Shown: piece by piece, positions 1 to 7,765 of the stretch
How the letters are laid out: each line of letters begins with the position of its first letter
Numbering within the stretch: the stretch's first letter is position 1
Origin: BRH-c54 sp965284565
GTDB lineage: Bacteria; Bacteroidota; Bacteroidia; Flavobacteriales_E; Vicingaceae
Direction: 5' to 3'
Length of the DNA: 64,000 nucleotides
Assembly: GCA_965284565.1 (NCBI GenBank)
Contig: OZ260100.1
Location: 1,798,001 to 1,862,000, forward strand
Position numbers and translations under genes: made by a program
Notes under the pieces: model-generated
What the model was told of the DNA's origin: nothing
The model's database searches: none
Seen by the model: only the letters and a program-made list of their open reading frames with translations

Positions 1-755
1 GCAACTCTAGCTCTCGCTCCTGGTGGCTCGTTCATTTGTCCGAAAACCAATGTTGCCATAGATTCTGCTAAACCTTCTTTATTTACTTTTGATAAATCCC
101 ATCCGCCTTCTTCCATAGAGTGTTTGAATTCGTCACCATATTTGATAACACCAGATTCAATCATCTCTCTTAAAAGATCATTTCCTTCTCTTGTTCTTTC
201 ACCAACACCAGCAAATACAGAAAGTCCAGAGTGACCTTTAGCAATGTTGTTAATCAATTCCATAATAAGAACTGTTTTACCAACACCAGCACCACCGAAT
301 AAACCAATTTTACCACCTTTAGAGTAAGGCTCAATTAAGTCAATTACTTTAATACCTGTCAACAATACTTCGGTTGATGTAGATAATTCCTCAAATTTAG
401 GTGGCTTTCTGTGAATTGGGTTTCCATCTGCTTTAGGAACGTCACCAATACCATCAATAGCATCACCAACAACATTAAATAATCTTCCTCTAATTTGTTC
501 GCCTTTAGGCATTAAAATAGGAGAGTTTAATGAAGTTACTTCCATTCCTCTACTTAGTCCGTCAGTTGCATCCATAGAGATTGCTCTAATAGCATCTTCT
601 CCAATATGTTGTTGACATTCTAAGATTACTTTTTGTCCGTTACTTTTTGTGATTACTAAAGCATCCATAATGTTAGGAAGCTTTTCTGCATCAGCAAAAC
701 TAACATCAATTACCGGACCCACAATTTGTGAAATTTTACCTACGATTGTTGACAT
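1..755 (-). CDS. atpD: ATP synthase F1 subunit beta, N-terminal part (cut by window edge)
   Basis: Reading the minus strand from the ATG at 753-755 gives the N-terminal half of the F1 catalytic beta subunit, which makes ATP from ADP and phosphate using rotation driven by the proton or sodium gradient. The opening residues MSTIVGKISQIVGPVIDV are typical of beta, and the P-loop GGAGVGKT is visible about 155 residues in, followed by the GERTREGNDL stretch. The gene runs off the left edge, so about half the protein is missing. It is transcribed away from ribF, and a promoter-like element lies just upstream. Identification is firm. Confidence 0.97.
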   Translation of the reverse strand, partial: MSTIVGKISQIVGPVIDVSFADAEKLPNIMDALVITKSNGQKVILECQQHIGEDAIRAISMDATDGLSRGMEVTSLNSPILMPKGEQIRGRLFNVVGDAIDGIGDVPKADGNPIHRKPPKFEELSTSTEVLLTGIKVIDLIEPYSKGGKIGLFGGAGVGKTVLIMELINNIAKGHSGLSVFAGVGERTREGNDLLREMIESGVIKYGDEFKHSMEEGGWDLSKVNKEGLAESMATLVFGQMNEPPGARARV

Positions 756-802
756 GTTTTATGTTTTATTTATGAAAAAATTAGTCTTAAAATTTGTGGG
801 TG

Positions 803-834
803 CAAAACTAATTATAAATAATTGATAATGGCAA
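803..834 (-). promoter_or_regulatory. Bacteroidota-type promoter for atpD
   Basis: On the minus strand TTG (832-834) is followed after 21 nt by TAGTTTTG (803-810), matching the Bacteroidota -33/-7 pattern. It sits about 50 nt upstream of the atpD start, in the divergent gap with ribF. Called from pattern only. Confidence 0.45.
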
Positions 835-926
835 TAATTATTCTCCTTTTTTTGTCGAAAAAGATGCGATTTTTAGTGATATTTGCCAACCTAATTATAT
901 TCACCATTATAGGACGATTTTTATAA

Positions 927-1853
927 GTGAAAGTTTACACTAATATTCAGGAATTTAAGTCAACAAAAAACGTTGTAGTTACTATTGGTACTTTTGATGG
1001 AGTTCATCTGGGGCACAAAGTAATTATTAATCAATTAAAAAAAGCTGCAGAAGAACTTGAAGGAGAAAGTGTGTTACTTACTTTTTTTCCTCATCCAAGA
1101 ATGGTTGTTTTTCCTGATGATAATGAATTGAAACTGTTAAATACTATTGAAGAACGTAAAGAGTTACTTGAAAAAGCAGGCATTGACCATTTAATTGTTC
1201 ATCCGTTTTCAAAAGCATTTTCACGCTTAACAGCCTTAGAATTTGTTAGAGATATTCTAGTAAATCGTTTAAATGTAAAAAAAGTGGTAATTGGATATGA
1301 TCATCATTTTGGAAGAAATCGTGAAGGAGCTTTTCATGATTTGGTTGAATTTGGAGAAGTGTATGGTTTTGTTGTTGAAGAAATTCCTGCTCAAGACATT
1401 CAGCAAATAAATGTGAGTTCAACAAAAATTAGAACTTCTTTACTTGCCGGAGAAATTCATGCAGCCACACAATTTTTAGGATATCCTTATTTTATTAATG
1501 GAATAGTGGTAAAGGGAGATAAAGTTGGTAGGGAAATTGGGTTTCCTACAGCTAATATTAAGCCTGATGAAACATATAAACTTATTCCTAAAAATGGGGT
1601 TTATGCTGTAAAAGTTATTGTTAATGAAAATGAATATGGTGGAATGCTTAATATTGGCGTTAGACCAACACTGAAAGGAGTTGATGAAACCATAGAAGTA
1701 AATATTTTTGATTTTGATGAAGAAATTTACGGACAAAAAATTCTGGTAAAATTTTACGAAAGAATACGTGATGAACAAACTTTTGATAATCTTAACGAAC
1801 TTAAAAACCAATTAAATATTGATAAAACTAAAACCATACAAATTTTTAGTTAA
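927..1853 (+). CDS. ribF: bifunctional riboflavin kinase / FAD synthetase
   Basis: RibF phosphorylates riboflavin to FMN and adenylylates FMN to FAD in the cytoplasm. The N-terminal nucleotidyltransferase half (about residues 1-180) shows the HxGH-like GTFDGVHLGH motif (22-31) and the ISSTKIR-type motif (VSSTKIR). The C-terminal kinase half (185-305) shows GREIGFPTANI. The 308-residue length is normal for the family. The start is a GTG, with no good upstream alternative. A weak promoter-like GATATTTG lies about 40 nt upstream. It overlaps the next gene by 35 nt, which suggests co-transcription. Confidence 0.96.
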   Translation: MKVYTNIQEFKSTKNVVVTIGTFDGVHLGHKVIINQLKKAAEELEGESVLLTFFPHPRMVVFPDDNELKLLNTIEERKELLEKAGIDHLIVHPFSKAFSRLTALEFVRDILVNRLNVKKVVIGYDHHFGRNREGAFHDLVEFGEVYGFVVEEIPAQDIQQINVSSTKIRTSLLAGEIHAATQFLGYPYFINGIVVKGDKVGREIGFPTANIKPDETYKLIPKNGVYAVKVIVNENEYGGMLNIGVRPTLKGVDETIEVNIFDFDEEIYGQKILVKFYERIRDEQTFDNLNELKNQLNIDKTKTIQIFS

Positions 1854-2445
1854 GCTACTTTTTATAATCTGCTTTATTGGAGTTTTTCAAAATTCCTATG
1901 CTCAGTTATTAGATAAAAAAGCATTAAAAAAAACAACTAAATTTTCTTGGGAAAAAGCACAGGAAGCAATTCCCGAAAAAGTGTTAAAACTAAAATTAAA
2001 AGAAGAAGAAGTAGTACTTTTTTTAGAAAAAATTGAGTCTTATACTTATTTACAATCTTTAGATTTGAATAATTGCAATTTGAGCAAATTCCCAAAAGAA
2101 ATTTTCAAACTAAAGCAACTTCAGGAGTTAATTATTTCCAATAATCCAATAGAAATTATCCCTCCTGAAATAGGAGAATTAAAAAACCTAAAATGGTTTT
2201 ATGCTACATTTATTAAAGCAACTACTGTTCCTCCAAGTATTAAAGAGTTAAAAAAATTACATACACTTTTTCTTTGGGGAAGTGAAATTACTTACTTTCC
2301 TCCTGAGTTTTTAGAGTTGAAGCCAACTTTAAAAGTGCTTAATATTCGTTCAGTTAAAATGAGTAAAAAAGCAGCTAAAGAATTAAAGAACCAACTATCT
2401 GATACACGAGTTCGTTATTCGTACAGATGTGATTGTAGTTTTTAA
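1819..2445 (+). CDS. secreted leucine-rich-repeat protein
   Basis: A 208-residue protein with an N-terminal hydrophobic signal sequence ending near NSYAQ, so it is probably exported. Residues about 75-185 contain leucine-rich repeats (LQSLDLNNCNLSKFPKEIF, LQELIISNNPIEIIPPEIG, LKNLKWFYA), a fold normally used for protein binding. It ends in a short Cys-containing tail (YRCDCSF). The start used is a TTG lying inside ribF. An alternative is a later start within the signal sequence, but the hydrophobic core needs most of the N-terminus. No catalytic motif is seen, and the partner is unknown. Confidence 0.75.
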   Translation: MIKLKPYKFLVKLLFIICFIGVFQNSYAQLLDKKALKKTTKFSWEKAQEAIPEKVLKLKLKEEEVVLFLEKIESYTYLQSLDLNNCNLSKFPKEIFKLKQLQELIISNNPIEIIPPEIGELKNLKWFYATFIKATTVPPSIKELKKLHTLFLWGSEITYFPPEFLELKPTLKVLNIRSVKMSKKAAKELKNQLSDTRVRYSYRCDCSF

Positions 2446-2514
2446 GCATGAAAAACATAAACTAAGTAACAGATTATAGTTATTTTTGCTCTTTATACAT
2501 TATAAAGATAAGGT

Positions 2515-3123
2515 TTGGGTAATATAAAGGTAATATTGGTTTTCATTTCGCTTTTTTTAATAGCGATTACTGCTTCGGCTCAAGATGAGTTGTTGTTTTT
2601 AAATGGCAAGCAATTAGAAGGCAAAATTTTAGAGTACAATAAGTATCAACTTACTTTTCAGACTAAAAAAGATAAAGAATTGACTATAGAAAATTATAGG
2701 TTATTTTCTTTTTCTAGAGATAGCAAGGATACTATATTGTATAAATATGATACCTTAGAAGGAAACTTTTTAAGTGAAAAAGATATGCAGCTCTTTGTTT
2801 ATGGAGGACGAGATGCACATTTAACCTATTCTTCAAAATTTTCTAATAAATTAGGTTTTGCTGTTGGTGCTGGTGCAGGATATTTTATGCATTACGATCA
2901 AAGTTTTATTTTTGTAGCTACCCCGTTGGTATATGCATTAGGGACATTAGTTTTTCCAACACGGGTAAAGCAGAGAAAAATAAAAGATTTGCAGTACATT
3001 AAAGAAGATGAATATCTGAGGGGGCATGAGCGTGTTGCTCGAGCAAAAAGAACACAAAATGCACTCGTTTCTACATTAATTGGTTTAGGGCTTGGTTTTA
3101 CTGCCAGTCTAATAGCTAATTGA
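2515..3123 (+). CDS. exported protein of unknown function
   Basis: 202 residues. The signal sequence ends at ITASAQ. Residues 24-90 form a beta-rich section (LFLNGKQLEGKILEYNKYQLTFQTKK) resembling the small SH3-like beta units common in secreted Bacteroidota proteins. Residues about 115-150 and 180-200 are hydrophobic with many glycines, so it may be membrane-anchored. The start is a TTG directly before the signal sequence. It lies on the same strand after the LRR gene with a 69-nt gap. I do not recognise a family and infer only export. Confidence 0.65.
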   Translation: MGNIKVILVFISLFLIAITASAQDELLFLNGKQLEGKILEYNKYQLTFQTKKDKELTIENYRLFSFSRDSKDTILYKYDTLEGNFLSEKDMQLFVYGGRDAHLTYSSKFSNKLGFAVGAGAGYFMHYDQSFIFVATPLVYALGTLVFPTRVKQRKIKDLQYIKEDEYLRGHERVARAKRTQNALVSTLIGLGLGFTASLIAN

Positions 3124-3168
3124 TACTTGACTTGAATTGATTTTTCGATTCCAAATTTCCATGGAATT

Positions 3169-4020
3169 ATGCCGTTTATACATTTAATAGTATTCAGTAA
3201 TTTTTTTGTTTCACTATGTGTTGCGGTACTTACTTACAGAACATTTTTATATTTTAATTTCCCACCATCCAATGCGTTATTAGTATTAGTTTTTTCTGCT
3301 ACTTTTTTCATTTATAATTTTCAGCGATTAGTAAGAATGAACCAAAAAGAAATTGATGAAGCTAATATTGGCTTTAGAATGAAGTGGGTTTATAGGAATA
3401 AAAAACCTATTCTTTTTACAATAGTTTTTGCGGCCATAATCATTGTCGTTTCATTATTTTATATAGATATAAAAACCATAATGGTGTTGGCAATTATGGG
3501 GTTATTCTCTGTTGTATATGTAGTAAGATTTATTCCTTACAATAAAAGGTGGTTGGCACTTAGAGATATTCCGTATCTAAAAATTTTTGTAATAGCTTTT
3601 GTTTGGACTTTAGTTACAGGATTGTTGCCATTAGTAAATAATATAGAACAAATAAATTTACATTATATATTGTTTCTTGTTAAGCAATTTTTATTTGTAG
3701 TTGCTATTACCATTCCTTTTGATATAAGAGATATGAAATATGATATAGAGAAAGGCATAAAAACACTTCCGCTAGCGTTTGGTATAAAATACACGCTTTT
3801 ATTAGGGATACTACTTATGTTGGGATTTGTTTCTATTGTAAGTTATGAATTTTTAATGTTTCAATCCATCACTATGGGTTTATGGATAGCCGAAATTATT
3901 ACTATGTTGTTAGTAATGGTCTTACTGCTTTTTTCTAAGAAACAACAGCCCGAACTTTTTTATTCCTTTATTATTGAGGGAACTTCTTTGTTATTAGCAA
4001 TTACAGTTTTGATGGGTTAA
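3169..4020 (+). CDS. UbiA-like integral membrane protein with a degenerate first motif
   Basis: 283 residues, about eight hydrophobic membrane segments. The second UbiA-family aspartate motif is clear: D185-I-R-D188-M-K-Y-D192-I-E-K-G. The first motif, normally NDxxDxxxD, is reduced to N50-F-Q-R with no aspartates. UbiA enzymes transfer prenyl chains to aromatic acceptors in quinone, haem and lipid synthesis. Loss of the first metal-binding motif makes the substrate or activity uncertain. It ends convergently with accC, with a 4-nt overlap. Membership of the superfamily is likely; the reaction is unknown. Confidence 0.7.
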   Translation: MPFIHLIVFSNFFVSLCVAVLTYRTFLYFNFPPSNALLVLVFSATFFIYNFQRLVRMNQKEIDEANIGFRMKWVYRNKKPILFTIVFAAIIIVVSLFYIDIKTIMVLAIMGLFSVVYVVRFIPYNKRWLALRDIPYLKIFVIAFVWTLVTGLLPLVNNIEQINLHYILFLVKQFLFVVAITIPFDIRDMKYDIEKGIKTLPLAFGIKYTLLLGILLMLGFVSIVSYEFLMFQSITMGLWIAEIITMLLVMVLLLFSKKQQPELFYSFIIEGTSLLLAITVLMG

Positions 4021-5495
4021 TTCCTTCTCAGTTTCCATTTAGAAACAGTAGTTTTATTAGCACCAATGATAAGTTTTTGCTCGTTTTCTTCATAAACTTT
4101 TGCTGCAAATAAAGCTGCCACTTCTTCTAATTCAGGAAAAGAATTTAATAATTTCTCTGGAGTAAAGTGAGTCCCTACAAAGTGTGTGTCAAAGTTTCCA
4201 CTTCTAAATGCATCATGTTGTAATGCAAACTTACAGAAAGGCAAAGTAGTTTCTACACCGCTGATAATATAGTCGTCTATGGCTCTTATCATTCTGTTGA
4301 TGGCTTCCTCTCGGTCTTTTCCGTGGGTAATTAATTTAGAAATCATCGGGTCATAATAAATTGGAATTTGCATGCCTTCCTCAAAACCGTCATCTACTCT
4401 AATGCCCATTCCTTCTGGACGTTGATAGGTGTTTAGTCTTCCTATGTCTGGTAAAAAGTTATTCATAGGATCTTCGGCATATACTCTTACTTCAACGGAA
4501 TGCCCATTAATGGTTAGTTCATCTTGTGTAAAGCTTAACTTTTCACCTCTTGCTACATTTATTTGTTCTTTTACCAAGTCTTTTCCAGTAATCATTTCTG
4601 TTACGGGATGTTCCACTTGCAAACGAGTGTTCATTTCTAAAAAGTAGAAATCTTTGTTGTTTTCTAATAAAAACTCTACTGTTCCAGCACCAACATAATT
4701 ACAAGCTCTTGCTACATCTACAGCACTTTCTCCCATGGCTTTTCTAATTTCAGGAGTAAGTACTGATGAAGGAGCTTCTTCAATTACTTTTTGGTGTCTT
4801 CGTTGTATAGAACATTCTCTTTCAAACAAATAAACAATATTCCCATGACTATCAGCCATTACTTGTATTTCTATATGACGAGGAGAACCTACATATTTTT
4901 CAATAAAAACAGCTCCATCGCCAAAAGAAGAAACAGCTTCACTAACTGCACGATTCATTTGTTCTTCAAACTCTTCTGCATTTTCAACTACACGCATTCC
5001 TTTGCCACCACCACCAGCAGAAGCTTTAATTAAGATAGGAAATCCTATTTCTAAGGCAATTTTTTTTGCTTCGTTAATGTTGTCAATGGCTTCATCTGTT
5101 CCAGGAACCATAGGAATATTGTATTTTTTAACAGCAGCTTTTGCAGCTAGTTTACTCCCCATTAATTCCATTGCTTCGGGTGAAGGTCCAATAAACGTAA
5201 TGCCTGCTTCAGTAATTTTTCTAGTAGCTTCTGCATTTTCAGATAAAAACCCATAACCTGGATGTAGCCCATCAACATTTAGTTCTTTACAAATTTCAAT
5301 GATTTTATCTACTTTTAAATAAGATTGATTAGAAGGAGGAGGTCCTACACAAACTGCTTCATCAGCATATTTTACGAATGGAGCATCTCTGTCGGCTTCA
5401 GAAAAAATGGCAACAGTTTTAATGTTCATTTCTCTGCAAGTACGCATTATTCTTAATGCAATTTCTCCTCTATTAGCTACTAATATCTTGTTCAT
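4017..5495 (-). CDS. accC: biotin carboxylase subunit of an acetyl/propionyl-CoA carboxylase
   Basis: AccC uses ATP and bicarbonate to carboxylate biotin on its carrier protein, the first half-reaction of acetyl-CoA (or acyl-CoA) carboxylase in fatty-acid synthesis. The order is N-terminal domain (MNKILVANRGEIALRIMR), ATP-grasp with the glycine-rich GGGGKGMR loop and FERECSIQRRHQK, the catalytic EMNTRLQVEHPVTE segment, and the C-terminal domain. At 492 residues it is slightly longer than E. coli AccC. No biotin carrier gene is adjacent, so whether it serves acetyl- or propionyl-CoA cannot be told here. Confidence 0.93.
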   Translation of the reverse strand: MNKILVANRGEIALRIMRTCREMNIKTVAIFSEADRDAPFVKYADEAVCVGPPPSNQSYLKVDKIIEICKELNVDGLHPGYGFLSENAEATRKITEAGITFIGPSPEAMELMGSKLAAKAAVKKYNIPMVPGTDEAIDNINEAKKIALEIGFPILIKASAGGGGKGMRVVENAEEFEEQMNRAVSEAVSSFGDGAVFIEKYVGSPRHIEIQVMADSHGNIVYLFERECSIQRRHQKVIEEAPSSVLTPEIRKAMGESAVDVARACNYVGAGTVEFLLENNKDFYFLEMNTRLQVEHPVTEMITGKDLVKEQINVARGEKLSFTQDELTINGHSVEVRVYAEDPMNNFLPDIGRLNTYQRPEGMGIRVDDGFEEGMQIPIYYDPMISKLITHGKDREEAINRMIRAIDDYIISGVETTLPFCKFALQHDAFRSGNFDTHFVGTHFTPEKLLNSFPELEEVAALFAAKVYEENEQKLIIGANKTTVSKWKLRRN

Positions 5496-5591
5496 AAGGC
5501 TATCTTTTTGTGGGGCATAAAAATAAGCATATCACAACAAAATAAAAGTAGATTTTTGGATATTTTTAAAATACTTTTTTGAGTATTCATA

Positions 5592-6254
5592 TTAAGGAGC
5601 TATATGATAATTAACTAATCTGCGTTCGTAATATAAACAATGAGTTTTTAGTGGACCAATAAAGCCAAATTGAGAACTTACCTCAAATCCACTATTTTTA
5701 TCGTAATAGTTATTAGAAACCCAAACCGAATCACAGGTGGAGAACCATGAAGAATCTGTCATGTAGTATGTTTTTTGAGTGTTAATCACATCAAAATTTC
5801 CAGCAGGCACACTTTTTTTAGTTGTGCTATTATAAGAGGTTTCGTGTTTACAAAATGACATAGCACTTTCACAATATAAATTATAGATTGTTCCAAAATT
5901 ACTATAAGTAAATATTTTTAACCCATTATTAATAATGTATCCTGAAGAGTCAGTAAAAAGGTAAGTTTGATTAGAGCCTCCATAGAAGCCACCTTTGTAT
6001 ATAGTAAAAACCTTTCCGTTAATTAAAGTGTCCCCTTGTACATAGATGCTATCACTAAAGGTTAATAGAGTTTCAGTATTTGTACTATCAATCTTGTACC
6101 AATCATATACCCAATAGCTTCCCACAGAAGTTACTAAGGAAACATTTTGAGAAGGGTTGTTAGATGGAGTTGTTGGTTGTGGGGTGTTTTCTTTGTCTTT
6201 AGAACAAGAAAATATAATTAAGCATATTAGTGAGCTTAGCGTAATAAATTTCAT
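5592..6254 (-). CDS. lipoprotein of unknown function
   Basis: 220 residues with a lipoprotein signal (hydrophobic stretch then LIIFSC, Cys at about 17), followed by a Ser/Pro/Thr-rich linker (NTPQPTTPSNNPSQN) as in surface-exposed Bacteroidota lipoproteins. The remaining 180 residues are beta-rich with repeated aromatic residues (YWVYDWYKID, GYIINNGLKIFTYSN). Four or more Cys in the mature part (ESAMSFCKHE, WFSTCDSVW, KTHCLYY) could form disulfides. No family recognised. It stands alone between accC and a divergent small gene. Confidence 0.7.
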   Translation of the reverse strand: MKFITLSSLICLIIFSCSKDKENTPQPTTPSNNPSQNVSLVTSVGSYWVYDWYKIDSTNTETLLTFSDSIYVQGDTLINGKVFTIYKGGFYGGSNQTYLFTDSSGYIINNGLKIFTYSNFGTIYNLYCESAMSFCKHETSYNSTTKKSVPAGNFDVINTQKTYYMTDSSWFSTCDSVWVSNNYYDKNSGFEVSSQFGFIGPLKTHCLYYERRLVNYHIAP

Positions 6255-6310
6255 AATTAAACTAGATTTTTTTGAGACTTAAACGGATTATGTTATTTTT
6301 TATTATTCGA

Positions 6311-6344
6311 TTTGAAAAGTTAGGATAAAAACGAATTAACTTTG
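6311..6344 (+). promoter_or_regulatory. promoter of the small membrane protein gene
   Basis: TTTG (6311-6314), 22 nt, then TAACTTTG (6337-6344), the Bacteroidota -33/-7 pattern, 22 nt before the ATG at 6367. Confidence 0.55.
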
Positions 6345-6366
6345 CATTATTATTTTCAGTTAACTC

Positions 6367-6549
6367 ATGGCTAGACTAATATTAATATTATTGCTTTTAG
6401 GCTTCTTTCTTTCGGGATGGGCTTTTTCTGAAGTAAACAGAACCCATTTTAATAACCCCAAATCCAAACGAAATTGGTTATGGATAGTAATATTACTGCC
6501 CATTATCGGAGCAATTTTATTTTTTACTCAGAAGAATAAAAGGGGTTAA
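6367..6549 (+). CDS. 60-residue membrane protein resembling the phospholipase D N-terminal (PLDc_N) segment
   Basis: Two hydrophobic segments (residues 3-20 and 38-53) separated by a basic loop. The stretch KSKRNWLWIVILLPIIGAIL resembles the PLDc_N domain found at the N-terminus of cardiolipin synthases and also as free-standing small proteins. It has no catalytic HKD motif, so it is not an enzyme by itself. It has its own promoter-like element and is followed by a 138-bp repeat element. The resemblance is short, so the family assignment is tentative; the gene itself is likely real. Confidence 0.6.
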   Translation: MARLILILLLLGFFLSGWAFSEVNRTHFNNPKSKRNWLWIVILLPIIGAILFFTQKNKRG

Positions 6550-6614
6550 TACAGTTTGAACAAGGAAGTATTATTAACAACTTAATCAATTACACATCAA
6601 TTGTCATAAATTGT

Positions 6615-6752
6615 TAAACCACATAGAAACATAAGTAACCATAGTTTTTAAGTTTTCATAAGTAACACAAAGTGTCTCGAAAATCGGGACAAGCTATCTG
6701 AAACTTAGCTTTAACTTTTTAGAGTTGAAAAACTATGTCACTATGTGGTTTA
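6615..6752. repeat. MITE-like intergenic element with 12-bp inverted ends
   Basis: The ends taaaccacatag (6615-6626) and ctatgtggttta (6741-6752) are perfect 12-bp inverted repeats 138 bp apart. Inside is a small hairpin, tgtctcga/tcgggaca (6673-6691, one G-T pair). No coding capacity is seen. The layout resembles short non-autonomous elements scattered between genes in Bacteroidota. Its right end lies 4 bp from the ftsX stop, so it may also serve as transcript end. Confidence 0.6.
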
Positions 6753-6756
6753 TTGT

Positions 6757-7632
6757 CTAATACAAATCTCCGGTTTGTATTCTCAGGTATTTGCGTACTG
6801 CCAAGTTGGTAGAAATCCATGAAATTAATATTCCCAATATTATCATAATTAGGAAAAGAGCTCCGTAAAGCTCAAAATTTCTGAAATCAATTAGCTCAGG
6901 GTATTGCTGTTGGAAGTAATATAATACCACAATAATTAAACTAATAGCGATAAAAGCACTAACAATACCGTTGCCAATTCCTTGCAAAACAAATGGTCGC
7001 CTAATAAAAGAATGACGCGCTCCCACCAACTGCATGGTTTTTATTAAAAATCGTTTTGAGTAAATAGATAATCGGATAGTGTTATTGATTAATGCAGTTG
7101 CAATAAAAAGCAGTAAACCACTAAAAGCTAGCATGTAAAAACTAATTTTCTTTACGTTTTGATTCACCAGGCTTACCAAATCTTTCTGATAAATAACTTC
7201 TTTAATGTTGGTATTGTTTAATAAATCAGCTTCAATAATGTTTAAGCTATCAGTATTGGCGTAATCGGCATTTAGTTTTACATCTATAGAAGGTAGTAGT
7301 GGATTATAGCCCAAAAAGCTGATAAAATCTTCACCTAAATCTCTTTGTAATTCTGCAGCTGCAGAATCGGGATGAATAAAGTGGGTTGCTTTTACATAGT
7401 TTTCGGCATCTAAGGTTTTTTTAATTTGATTGATATCCACATCTTTAACTTCTCCTTTAAGAATAATTGAAAAACCAATGTTTTCCTTTACATGATTAGA
7501 AATTTGTTGCGTGTTTAATAAGATTAACCCTAAAATTCCCAACATAAAAAGCACTAACGAAATACTAATAATAGTGGTGAAGTAGGAAGAAATTAACCTT
7601 CTTTTTGTATGTGATTGATGATTAGCTGACAT
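6757..7632 (-). CDS. ftsX: cell-division protein FtsX
   Basis: FtsX is the membrane half of the FtsE-FtsX complex, which links the division ring to cell-wall hydrolases. The 291-residue protein has the expected four membrane segments (about 20-42, 165-188, 215-240, 255-280), a periplasmic domain between the first two (about 45-160), and the FtsX-permease signature around MQLVGARHSFIRRPFVLQG. The ftsE partner is not adjacent, as is usual in Bacteroidota. Divergent from leuS. Confidence 0.92.
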   Translation of the reverse strand: MSANHQSHTKRRLISSYFTTIISISLVLFMLGILGLILLNTQQISNHVKENIGFSIILKGEVKDVDINQIKKTLDAENYVKATHFIHPDSAAAELQRDLGEDFISFLGYNPLLPSIDVKLNADYANTDSLNIIEADLLNNTNIKEVIYQKDLVSLVNQNVKKISFYMLAFSGLLLFIATALINNTIRLSIYSKRFLIKTMQLVGARHSFIRRPFVLQGIGNGIVSAFIAISLIIVVLYYFQQQYPELIDFRNFELYGALFLIMIILGILISWISTNLAVRKYLRIQTGDLY

Positions 7633-7765
7633 AATTAATTATCCAATTTTTTAATTAGTAAAATAGAAATGTAAGCTTTTAACTTACACTTACTTTTCCA
7701 AAATCACCAACAAAAATACAGCTATTATTTGTTAATTTCGCACCTCATTTAAAGACTTATTAACG

